From Planctomycetota bacterium (GTDB taxonomy: Bacteria > Planctomycetota > UBA1135 > GCA-002686595), in contig JAPLOF010000026.1 in NCBI GenBank assembly GCA_026692665.1, positions 1 through 64,000 on the forward strand: a DNA stretch of 64,000 bases, written 5' to 3'. Both the position numbers and the translations under genes were made by a program. Below the pieces are notes generated by a model. That model had not been told where the DNA came from and did no database searches. It saw only the letters and a list, made by a program, of their open reading frames with translations. Within the stretch, counting starts at the first letter, position 1. Each line of letters begins with the position of its first letter. This document shows positions 20,392 through 28,955 of the stretch, piece by piece.

Positions 20392-21607
20392 GCCGGCCAA
20401 CACCGCCGCGGCTCCGCGCGGAAAGCTGCACGCCATCGTCGCGGAGTTCGACGACGTCACGGCGGTCACCGAGGCGGCGAAGCGCGTCCGCGACGCCGGC
20501 TACACGCAGTTCGACGTCTACAGCCCGTTCCCGATCCACGGCATCGAACGCGCGATGGGCGTGCGCTCGACCCGGTTGCCGTGGATCGTCCTCGCCTGCG
20601 GGCTCAGCGGCACGGCGGGCGCGCTGCTCCTGCAGTGGTGGACGAATGCGGTCGACTACCCGTTCAAGATCAGCGGCAAGCCGTTGTTCGGCATCCCAGC
20701 CGCGATCCCGATCACCTTCGAGCTGACCGTCCTGTTCTCGGCGTTCGCGGCGTTCCTGGGGATGTTCGCGCTGAACCGCCTGCCGCGGCACCACCACCCG
20801 ATCTTCGAGCACCCGCGCTTCAAGCGCGCGACGGACGACGGCTTCTTCCTGGCGATCGAGGCCGCCGACACGCGCTTCGATGCGAACCGGACGCGCGAGC
20901 TGCTGCAGTCCCTCTCGTCCCACCCGATCGTCGCCTGCGACGAGCCCGCGGACGACGGCGCCACGCCGCGTTGGGTGCGCGCGGGCCTGGTCTCGGTGGC
21001 CGTCGTCGCGCTGATTCCATTCGCGCTGGCGCTCGCGTCGCGCTTCCAGGACTCGAGCAAGCCGCCGTTCCACATCGTGGGGGACATGGACTGGCAGACG
21101 CGCTACCGCGCGCAAGCCGCCAACCCGCATTACGCCGACGGTCGCGCCATGCGGCCCGACGTGGCCGGCACCGTGGCGTTCGGCGAGCTCGCCACCGACC
21201 AAGTGCTGGCGACCGGCAAGACGGGCGCGGACTGGACCACGAAGATCCCGCTCACCGTGGACGCGGCGCTGCTCCAGCGCGGCCGCGCGCGCTACGGCAT
21301 CTACTGTGCGCCCTGCCACGGCATCGCGGGTTACGGCGACGGACTCGTGGCCGCGCGCGCGAGCGAACTGCAGGAGCCCACGTGGGTCCCGCCGGCGTCG
21401 CTGCACGACGCCGTGGTCCGAGGGCGCGCCGCCGGCCAGCTCTTCGACACGATCCTGAACGGCGTGCGGACCATGCCCGCGTACGGGCGGCAGATCCCGC
21501 GCGACGACGCGTGGGCGATCGTCGCGTACGTGCGCGCGCTGCAGCGCTCGCAGAACGCGACCACCGAGGACGTTCCCCCGGCCGCTCGCGCGGCGATGGG
21601 GCTGTGA
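20384..21607 (+). CDS. Fused ActD (DUF3341)-ActE (monohaem cytochrome c) subunit of alternative complex III
   Basis: N-terminus [45 protein letters not shown] (ActD); C-terminus [28 protein letters not shown]...[26 protein letters not shown] (ActE). Confidence 0.92.
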   Translation: MLEPANTAAAPRGKLHAIVAEFDDVTAVTEAAKRVRDAGYTQFDVYSPFPIHGIERAMGVRSTRLPWIVLACGLSGTAGALLLQWWTNAVDYPFKISGKPLFGIPAAIPITFELTVLFSAFAAFLGMFALNRLPRHHHPIFEHPRFKRATDDGFFLAIEAADTRFDANRTRELLQSLSSHPIVACDEPADDGATPRWVRAGLVSVAVVALIPFALALASRFQDSSKPPFHIVGDMDWQTRYRAQAANPHYADGRAMRPDVAGTVAFGELATDQVLATGKTGADWTTKIPLTVDAALLQRGRARYGIYCAPCHGIAGYGDGLVAARASELQEPTWVPPASLHDAVVRGRAAGQLFDTILNGVRTMPAYGRQIPRDDAWAIVAYVRALQRSQNATTEDVPPAARAAMGL

Positions 21608-21614
21608 GTCGGTC

Positions 21615-22829
21615 ATGAACACCATCCCCGCGACCTCGAACGCCCGCCTCGGACCGCTCGCGACCCGCCTGCGGACCTTCGCGCTCGTCGTCGCGCTGGT
21701 CGCGGCCGCCGCCGGACTGTGGCTTGGTCACGCGCGGGGCGACGGATTCCAGCGCTTCCAGCACGCGTGGCTCCTGGCGTGCGCGTTCTTCCTGACGGTC
21801 TCGCTGGGTGCCCTGTTCTTCGTGATCCTGCAGCATCTCGTGCGCGCCGGTTGGAGCGTCGTCGTGCGGCGGCTCGCCGAGCTCATGGCGGCGAACGTCG
21901 TCGTCGTGGCGCTGCTGCTCAGCCCGCTCGTCGTCCTGGCGGCGATGGGCGACGGATCGCTGTGGCCGTGGGCCGATCCGGCCGCCGCCGAGCACCATCC
22001 ACTCATCGCGAAGAAGGCCGCGTTCCTGAACGGGCAGTTCTTCGCGATCCGCTGCGCCGTGTACTTCGGCGCGTGGATCCTGCTGAGTCGCTGGTTGCTC
22101 CGTCGGTCCCGACAGCAGGACGAGGCGCGCGACACCCTGCCGACCGAGGCCCTCGAGCGCCGCGCCCCGCCGGCGATGGTCGCGTTCGCTGTCACGATCA
22201 GCTTCGCGTCCTTCGACCTGCTGATGTCGCTCTCGCCCGAGTGGTACAGCACGATCTTCGGCGTCTACGTCTTCGCCGGATCGGTCATCGCGTTCGTCGC
22301 CACGACGATCCTGACCCTGCGCTTCCTCCAGAGCCGCGGCATCCTCCGCGGCAGCGTCGGCGTCGAGCACTACCACGACCTGGGCAAGCTGCTCTTCGCC
22401 TTCACGTTCTTCTGGGGCTACATCGCGTTCAGCCAGTTCATGCTGATCTGGTACGCGGACATCCCCGAGGAGACGCACTGGTTCCACGTGCGCTTCGAGG
22501 GCTCCTGGGCCTACGTCAGCGCGCTGCTCCTGTTCGGCCACTTCGTGCTGCCTTTCGCGGGCCTCCTGTCGCGCCACGCGAAGCGCAACCTGGGCGTCCT
22601 GACCTTCTGGGCCGCGTGGATGCTCGTGATGCACGCGACCGACCTGTTCTGGCTGATCGCCCCCGGCGTGACGCACGGCGGCGCGCTCGTCGACGTGCTG
22701 GATGTCCTGGCGTTCCTGGCCGTCGGCGGCGCGTGGACGTTCGGCCTCGCCCTCCACGCGGCCGACCGCTCGCTGGTCCCCGTCGGCGATCCGCGCCTCC
22801 ACGAGTCCCTGGCCTTCGAGAACTTGTGA
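21615..22829 (+). CDS. actF: Alternative complex III membrane subunit ActF
   Basis: Polytopic; SFASFDLLMSLSPEWYSTIFGVYVFAGSVIAF; HDLGKLLFAFTFFWGYIAFSQFMLIWYADIPEETHWF. Confidence 0.92.
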   Translation: MNTIPATSNARLGPLATRLRTFALVVALVAAAAGLWLGHARGDGFQRFQHAWLLACAFFLTVSLGALFFVILQHLVRAGWSVVVRRLAELMAANVVVVALLLSPLVVLAAMGDGSLWPWADPAAAEHHPLIAKKAAFLNGQFFAIRCAVYFGAWILLSRWLLRRSRQQDEARDTLPTEALERRAPPAMVAFAVTISFASFDLLMSLSPEWYSTIFGVYVFAGSVIAFVATTILTLRFLQSRGILRGSVGVEHYHDLGKLLFAFTFFWGYIAFSQFMLIWYADIPEETHWFHVRFEGSWAYVSALLLFGHFVLPFAGLLSRHAKRNLGVLTFWAAWMLVMHATDLFWLIAPGVTHGGALVDVLDVLAFLAVGGAWTFGLALHAADRSLVPVGDPRLHESLAFENL

Positions 22830-22831
22830 CC

Positions 22832-23137
22832 ATGAAGGACCGCGAGACGATCTCCTTGTCGACGGTTCTGGGCGGCATCGCCGTCATCGGCGCTGTCGTC
22901 GGCATCGTGGCGCTGGTCGCGCCGCTCGCGTACCAGCAGGGTGCCGCGGAGCTGCGCGCCGAGCGCGGCTGGGCGGCGACGCCGCAGGCCACGCGCGACG
23001 TCCAGGCGACGCAGGCCGCGCGCATCGCGAGCTACGCCTGGATCGACAAGCAGCGCGGCGTGGTCGCGGTCCCCATCGAACGCGCGATGGAGCTGGTCGC
23101 GGCCGAGAGCGCGTCCCCGGCCGGAGGCGGCCGATGA
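22832..23137 (+). CDS. Small single-TM protein between actF and the coxB-like gene
   Basis: MKDRETISLSTVLGGIAVIGAVVGIVALVAPLAYQQG...YAWIDKQRGVVAVPIERAMELV; overlaps the next ORF start. Confidence 0.75.
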   Translation: MKDRETISLSTVLGGIAVIGAVVGIVALVAPLAYQQGAAELRAERGWAATPQATRDVQATQAARIASYAWIDKQRGVVAVPIERAMELVAAESASPAGGGR

Positions 23138-24078
23138 ATGCGATGCTCCTCGTCCAGTCGGCCGTCGGCCTCCCGCAGGCCTCGAGCTACGCGGCGTCGA
23201 TCGACCGCGCTTTCGTCGTGACGGCCTGGTTCGCCGTGTTCCTCGCCATTCTCGTCGCCGGTGCGTTGGCGCTGGCCCTGTTCGCTCCGCGGCGCGACGG
23301 CGCGGAGTCCGAGCCCGCGACGCGACGCTCGTCGAAGTGGGTGTCCACGGGCGTCGCGGTCGCGGGGGCTCTGAGCCTGCTCGTGCTCCTGCACGGTTCG
23401 AGGGTATGGGCCGACGTCCAGACCGTCCCGCGCGGTGCGCTGGCGATCCAAGTCCACCTGGAGAAGAACGCGTTCGCGTTCACCTACCCCGGCGGACACG
23501 TGGCGACCGAGCTGCACATGCCGTGCGACCGGCCCGTCAAGCTGATGCTGCGCGGCGATCGCGAGCCGTACACCTTCGCGGTCCCCGAGTTCCGGCTCCA
23601 CGCGCTCGTGGCGGCCGCGCAGGACCGCGACGCGTGGGTCGCGGCGACGCTGCCCGGCGAGTACGCCGCGCGCTCGACCACGTTTCCGCGCGCGTCCGAC
23701 GCGATCGCGGCGGCCACCGTCGTCGTGCACGAGGCCGGCGGCTTCGAGAAGTGGCACCAAGAAGTGTCCGGTCCGCCGCTCGATCTGCCGCCCGTCGAGC
23801 TGGGCGCGCGCAGCTACCAGATGCGCGGCTGCACGCAGTGCCACTCGCTCGATGGCTCGAAGCTCGTGGGCCCGTCCTTCAAGGGATTCCTGGCGCGCCA
23901 GCACGTGCTCGTCGACCAGACCGTCGTCGAGCCGACGGACGACTACATCAAGGAGTCCATCCTCGATCCGACGGCCAAGGTCATCGCGGGTCACGAGCCC
24001 GTGATGCCGAGCTTCCGCGGCCGACTCCACGAACTCGAGGTGGCCGGCCTGGTCGCCTTCATCAAGAGCCAGCCGTGA
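23134..24078 (+). CDS. Cytochrome c oxidase subunit II-like protein with C-terminal cytochrome c domain but no recognisable CuA site
   Basis: N-terminal TM hairpin, cupredoxin-like segment (EPYTFAVPEFRLHA...LPGEYAARSTTF), haem c RGCTQCHSLDGSKLVGPSFKGF; expected CxExCxxxHxxM absent. Confidence 0.85.
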   Translation: MNAMLLVQSAVGLPQASSYAASIDRAFVVTAWFAVFLAILVAGALALALFAPRRDGAESEPATRRSSKWVSTGVAVAGALSLLVLLHGSRVWADVQTVPRGALAIQVHLEKNAFAFTYPGGHVATELHMPCDRPVKLMLRGDREPYTFAVPEFRLHALVAAAQDRDAWVAATLPGEYAARSTTFPRASDAIAAATVVVHEAGGFEKWHQEVSGPPLDLPPVELGARSYQMRGCTQCHSLDGSKLVGPSFKGFLARQHVLVDQTVVEPTDDYIKESILDPTAKVIAGHEPVMPSFRGRLHELEVAGLVAFIKSQP

Positions 24079-25580
24079 GCGACACGACGAACTCCAGCTC
24101 CCGGACCGCGAAACCTGCGAGCGCCGCGACGGCCTCGACGGGGGAGATGTGGCTGTTCACGCTGGATCACCGACGCCTCGCGCGCGCGTGGGCCGCGGTG
24201 ACGGCGGTCGTGCTCGTCGCGGGCGTCGTTCTGGGCCTCGGGCTCGCGTTCCAGCCGCTGGCCGACGCGGGCGCGGTCGAGACGTTCCGGCGGATGTACA
24301 CGATGCACGGGCTCGCGCTCGTCGCGCTGGTCGTGCTGCCGGCGATCCCGGGCGTCCTCGGCAACGCGCTGCTCCCCGAGTCGTGCGGCGTCGAGGGGAT
24401 GGCCTGGCCGGGCCTCAACCGTCTGGCGTTCCACATCCACCTGTTCGGCGTGGCGCTGTTCCTCGTGGCCTTCTCGGTCGCGCCGGCGGACACGGGTTGG
24501 AGCTTCGACGCGCCGTTCGCGTTCGGGAGCGCGTCGAGCCTCGCGTGGAGCGTCGCGGGACTCCTGACCGTCGGCGTCGCGAGCGCGTGCAGCGGCGCGA
24601 ACCTCGTGGCGACGTTCGTCGAGAGCCGCCTGAAGAACCGCGGCAATCTCGACGTGCCGCTGTTCGCGTGGGCTCTGGCCGCGGGCGGACTCGTGCAGGT
24701 GCTGGCCGCGCCGTTCCTGTGCGTCGCCGCCGTGCTGCTCGTCGCGCAACGCGCCGGAGCCGCCGACGTGTTCGCCTCGGGCGTCGCGATCGACGTGAGC
24801 TACGCGCAGTGGTTCTGGGCCTGGGCCCATCCCGCGATGGGGGCCGCGGTCATCGCCGCGCTGGGCCTCGTCGACGACGTCGTGACGCGGCACGCGGGCG
24901 GACGCGCGCCGGCGTCGCGCTCGCTGGTCCTGTGCATCCTGGCGCTGGCCGTGCTCGCGTTCGCGGGATCGCCGGTGCACTGGATCGGCCGCACGAACTC
25001 GCCGGCCGACTCGCTCAGCGCGAGCGCGTTGGCGTTGGCGGCCGGCGTGCCGTTCGCGGGCCTGGTCGCGGGCTGGATCGCGACGCTGGGCAGCGCGTCG
25101 CCGCGACCGACGGGCGCGCTGTGCGCCGCCGCGACCGCGATCGTGCTCTTCACCTGCGGCGCGCTGGCGGGACTCTTCGCGGCGTCCGTCCCGGCGGGCG
25201 CGCTGCTCCAGCAGAGCTCCTTCGCGAGCGCGCAACTGCACTTCTCGGGTCTGGGCGTCGTCGCGGCGCTCTACGCCGGGTTGCTGCAGGTTTCGCCTGA
25301 CTGGTTCGGCGTCCCTGTGCGCGAAGGCCAAGGGCGCGGCGCGTCGGCGCTGATCCTCGCGGGCACGCTGGCGACCTTCGTGCCCAAGCTCGTCCTCGGC
25401 GCGCAGGGCCAACCGAGCCGCACACTCGAGATCCTGGCCGGCGGCGAGGCGCTGACGCTCGCCTCCGCGGTCGGCGGCATCGTCCTCGCCCTCGGACTGG
25501 GTCTGGCCGCGTGGAGCATCGTCGGCGCGTTCCTGGCCTCGCACGGCGCGAGCAACACCGCAGCGGAGGTCGCGCCGTGA
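24075..25580 (+). CDS. Haem-copper oxidase subunit I-like protein lacking most catalytic-centre ligands
   Basis: MWLFTLDHRRLARAW; RRMYTMHGLALVALVVLPAIPGVLGNALLP; MAWPGLNRLAFHIHLFG; ADTGWSFDAPF correspond to CoxA helices I-III, but WAHPAM, GSPVHWIG and SAQLHFSG replace HPEVY, WAHHM and VAHFHYV; GTG start overlaps previous stop. Confidence 0.82.
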   Translation: MSDTTNSSSRTAKPASAATASTGEMWLFTLDHRRLARAWAAVTAVVLVAGVVLGLGLAFQPLADAGAVETFRRMYTMHGLALVALVVLPAIPGVLGNALLPESCGVEGMAWPGLNRLAFHIHLFGVALFLVAFSVAPADTGWSFDAPFAFGSASSLAWSVAGLLTVGVASACSGANLVATFVESRLKNRGNLDVPLFAWALAAGGLVQVLAAPFLCVAAVLLVAQRAGAADVFASGVAIDVSYAQWFWAWAHPAMGAAVIAALGLVDDVVTRHAGGRAPASRSLVLCILALAVLAFAGSPVHWIGRTNSPADSLSASALALAAGVPFAGLVAGWIATLGSASPRPTGALCAAATAIVLFTCGALAGLFAASVPAGALLQQSSFASAQLHFSGLGVVAALYAGLLQVSPDWFGVPVREGQGRGASALILAGTLATFVPKLVLGAQGQPSRTLEILAGGEALTLASAVGGIVLALGLGLAAWSIVGAFLASHGASNTAAEVAP

Positions 25581-26317
25581 ACGAGTGCTGCGCGGCCGCG
25601 GCGCAACCGCAGGATCTGCTGCAGATCCTCGTCTTCGGACTGCTCATGAGCGCGGGGCACTGCCTCGGCATGTGCGGCCCGCTCGTGTGCGCCGCATCGC
25701 TGCCCGCGCAGCGCGGATCCGAGCCGTCGGAAGTGGCCGGGTCGCTGCTCGCCTACCACGCGGGGCGCATCGCGACCTACGCGACGATCGGCCTCGTGCT
25801 GGGATCGCTCGGCGGCCTCTTGCCGGCCGAGGCCAACGCGGTCGCCTGGCAGGCCGCGTTGTCGCTGCTGGCGGCGTTCGCGCTCGTGTGGGTCGGCCTG
25901 GGGCTGATGGGCATCTTCCCCGTCGCGTCCGCCGGCTGCTCGGGCCGCCTCGCGCGCGGCGTCGCGAAGGTGTTCGGAGGCTTCGCGGGACAGAGCAGCG
26001 GCGCGCGCAAGTTCGGCCTGGGCGTCGCGAACGGACTCTTGCCGTGCGGACCCGTGTACACCGTCGGGCTCGCGGCCCTGGCGTCGGGCGGAGCCTGGAG
26101 CGGCGCACTGGCCATGGCCGTGTTCGGCGTCGGCACCGTGCCGACGCTCGTGGCGCTGACGTGCGGCTGGCGTTGGATCGGAGCGCGTCTGCGCGTGGGA
26201 TTCTCGCGAGCTGGTGCGTGTCTGGCCGTCGCCATGGGCGTGCAACTCGGCTTGCGCGGCCTCGCCGCGCTCGAGTGGATCCCTCACGCGCGGATCCACG
26301 AGGTGGTGCTGTGGTGA
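25577..26317 (+). CDS. Sulfite exporter TauE/SafE (DsbD-like) family membrane protein, probable cbb3/copper maturation factor
   Basis: LLMSAGHCLGMCGPLVCA...LAYHAGRIATYATIGLVLGSLGG...NGLLPCGPVYTVGLAALASG. Confidence 0.85.
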   Translation: MNECCAAAAQPQDLLQILVFGLLMSAGHCLGMCGPLVCAASLPAQRGSEPSEVAGSLLAYHAGRIATYATIGLVLGSLGGLLPAEANAVAWQAALSLLAAFALVWVGLGLMGIFPVASAGCSGRLARGVAKVFGGFAGQSSGARKFGLGVANGLLPCGPVYTVGLAALASGGAWSGALAMAVFGVGTVPTLVALTCGWRWIGARLRVGFSRAGACLAVAMGVQLGLRGLAALEWIPHARIHEVVLW

Positions 26318-28746
26318 ACGCCGCCGCAATCGCCGCGACCAAGCGCGTCGAACCGTTGCGCGTGGCGGAGCGTCGGCTCTGCGCGCACTGCGGGCTGCCG
26401 CTGGGCACTGCGTGGTGCGAGGAACTAGGCGAGTTCTGCTGCGCGGGCTGCCGCACGGTCAACGCGCTGCTGCGCGCGGAAGGGCTCGAGCGCTACTACG
26501 ACCTGCGCGGCGGCTCGGAAGCGCCGCCGCCGGAGCTGCGCGCGGACACGCTGGCCTGGCTCGATCCGCTCGTGGCGAAGGCGACGCCCGACGCGAACGG
26601 CGTCGCGCGGATGTCGCTCGACATCCAGGGCGTCCACTGCGCGGCGTGCGTGTGGCTGCTGCAGGAACTGTGGACGCGCGAGAAGGGCGCCGTGGACGTG
26701 CGCATCAACCCGGCGCTCGGCCGCGCGGAACTCGCGTGGATGCCGGCGGCGATGGACCTGCGCGGCTACGTGCGCGGCGCCGAGCGCTTCGGTTACCGGT
26801 TCGGGCCCGTGCGCAAGGGCGACCTCGCGACCTCGCGCGACCTCGTGGTGCGGCTCGGCATCTGCCTGGCCGCGGCGCTGAACGTGATGATCTTCAGCCT
26901 GTGCTTCTATCTGGGTCTCGCCCCCGGTGAAGGCGCGCTGTACTCGGTTCTCGGGCGCTGGAGCTTCGCGCTGTCGACGGTGGCCGTGCTCGCGGGCGGG
27001 ACGCTGTTCTTCCGCTCGGCGTGGCTCGGGATCCGGCGCGGAGTCGTCCACCTCGACCTGCCGATCGCGCTGGGCATCGCGCTGTCGTACGCGGGATCGA
27101 CGTGGGCCTGGCTCGCGATCGGGCCCGAGGCGGCGTACTTCGACACGGTCACGATCTTCGTGGCGTTGATGGTGCTCGGGCGCTGGCTGCAGGAGCGCGT
27201 GCTGCAGAAGAACCGCCACGCGCTCCTGGCCAGCGACGGCGTCGAGGACCTGTACGTGCGCCGCCGCCGCGGAGGTGAGCTCGAGACCGTCAGTGCCTCG
27301 GCCATCGAGCCCGGCGACGAGCTGTGGGTCCTCCCGGGCGACCTCGTCCCGGTCGAGGGCCGCGTCCTCCAGTCCGCCGCGACGTTCAGTCTCGACTGGA
27401 TCACGGGCGAGTCGCGCCCGCGCCAATTCGAGCCGGGCGAGACGGTGCCGGCTGGCGCGTTCCAGACCGGGGACCGCAGCGCGCGCCTGGCGGCGTGCGA
27501 AGGCTTCGCCGCGTCACGACTGCACACGCTGCTCTCCGCGTCGGGCGCGGAAGCCGCACGCAGCCGCCGGTCGGCGAGCGCGGGCCGCTCGTGGAGCCGT
27601 TTCGCCTTCGTGTACGTGACGGCGGTGCTCGTTCTGGCGACGGCGGGGGTGGCGGCGTGGTGGTCGAGCGGGCCGCAGCGCGCGATCGAGGTCGCGCTGT
27701 CGGTTCTGGTCGTGACGTGTCCGTGCGCGCTGGGTCTCGCGACGCCGCTGGCGCACGAGATCGTCCACTCCGCACTGCGCCGGCGCGGGATCTTCCTGCG
27801 CGAGAGCTCGTTCCTGCAGCGCGTCCTGCGTCTGAAGCACGTCATCTTCGACAAGACCGGGACGCTGACGCGCGGCACGCTGCGCCTCAGCGAAGGATCG
27901 CTCCGCACGCTCGACGGTCTGTCGGGCGAGGCGCGCGCGGTTCTCGCCGAAGCGACCGCGCGCAGCCTCCACCCCGTGAGCCGTTCGCTGCACGCTCAGC
28001 TTGCGCGCGACGGCCGTGTGAGCCTGCTCGAGGGCCTCGACGTGCGTGAGGTCCCGGGGCACGGACTCGAGGCGCGGCTCGGCGGCCGCACGTGGCGGCT
28101 CGGCCGCCCTGCGTTCGCGCTGGCGCCCGCCGAGGCGGTCGAGGGTCCGGTCGTGCTCTCCGTCGACGGCGCGCTGGTCGCGGCCTTCGAGCTGGAGGAG
28201 GACCTGAAGTCCGACGCCCGCTCCGAGGTCGAACGGCTGCGCGAGCAGGGCTGCGAGGTCCACCTCCTGAGCGGCGACCGTCCCGAGCGCGTCGAGCGCG
28301 TCGCGGCCTCGTTGGGCATCGATCCGTCACGCGCACTCGGCGGACAGGAGCCCGAGGACAAGGCGCGCTACGTCCGCGCGCTCGACCGCGAGGACACGTG
28401 GATGGTGGGCGACGGGATCAACGACGCGCCGGCCTTCGACGCCGCGGCCTGCGCCGCGACGCCCGCCGTCGACCGCCCGAACCTGCCGGCGCGCGCGGAT
28501 CTGTACTACCTGGGCGACGGCGTCAGCGCGGTGCGCGTCGCCCTCGTCGCGGCGCGCGACCTGTCACGCGTCGTGCGCACGAACCTCGCCCTCGCGATCG
28601 CCTACAACGTCGCCGCGGTGAGCGCGTGCCTGCTCGGGCTCGTGGGCCCCCTGGCCGCCGCCGTGCTGATGCCGGCGAGCTCGCTGGGGCTCATCGGGCT
28701 GACGACGTGGCGGCTGTCGAGGAGGAGCGCGCGATGGACGTCCTGA
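26314..28746 (+). CDS. ccoI: Heavy-metal (Cu) translocating P-type ATPase, CcoI/FixI type
   Basis: FCCAGCRTV; GVHCAACVWLLQEL; VVTCPCALGLATP; FDKTGTLTRG; MVGDGINDAPAFDAA; GTG start overlaps previous stop. Confidence 0.93.
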   Translation: MNAAAIAATKRVEPLRVAERRLCAHCGLPLGTAWCEELGEFCCAGCRTVNALLRAEGLERYYDLRGGSEAPPPELRADTLAWLDPLVAKATPDANGVARMSLDIQGVHCAACVWLLQELWTREKGAVDVRINPALGRAELAWMPAAMDLRGYVRGAERFGYRFGPVRKGDLATSRDLVVRLGICLAAALNVMIFSLCFYLGLAPGEGALYSVLGRWSFALSTVAVLAGGTLFFRSAWLGIRRGVVHLDLPIALGIALSYAGSTWAWLAIGPEAAYFDTVTIFVALMVLGRWLQERVLQKNRHALLASDGVEDLYVRRRRGGELETVSASAIEPGDELWVLPGDLVPVEGRVLQSAATFSLDWITGESRPRQFEPGETVPAGAFQTGDRSARLAACEGFAASRLHTLLSASGAEAARSRRSASAGRSWSRFAFVYVTAVLVLATAGVAAWWSSGPQRAIEVALSVLVVTCPCALGLATPLAHEIVHSALRRRGIFLRESSFLQRVLRLKHVIFDKTGTLTRGTLRLSEGSLRTLDGLSGEARAVLAEATARSLHPVSRSLHAQLARDGRVSLLEGLDVREVPGHGLEARLGGRTWRLGRPAFALAPAEAVEGPVVLSVDGALVAAFELEEDLKSDARSEVERLREQGCEVHLLSGDRPERVERVAASLGIDPSRALGGQEPEDKARYVRALDREDTWMVGDGINDAPAFDAAACAATPAVDRPNLPARADLYYLGDGVSAVRVALVAARDLSRVVRTNLALAIAYNVAAVSACLLGLVGPLAAAVLMPASSLGLIGLTTWRLSRRSARWTS

Positions 28747-28955
28747 TCGTCCTCGTCTTCATCAGCATCGTCTTCGTCGGAGGCGCGATCCTCCTCTTCG
28801 TCGTCTCGTTGAACCGGCGCGACTTCGAGCACGCCGAGCGGCTGTCCCTCCTGCCGCTCACCGATCCATCCGGGGAAACCTCGCGCGCGGACGATCAACC
28901 GTGCGCGGGCGCCCAGGACCAAGCAGAGAGCCTCCGAGCTCGAGACCAATCATGA
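28734..28955 (+). CDS. ccoS: cbb3-type cytochrome oxidase assembly protein CcoS
   Basis: MDVLIVLVFISIVFVGGAILLFVVSLNRRDFEHAERLSLLPL between ccoI and ccoNO. Confidence 0.85.
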   Translation: MDVLIVLVFISIVFVGGAILLFVVSLNRRDFEHAERLSLLPLTDPSGETSRADDQPCAGAQDQAESLRARDQS

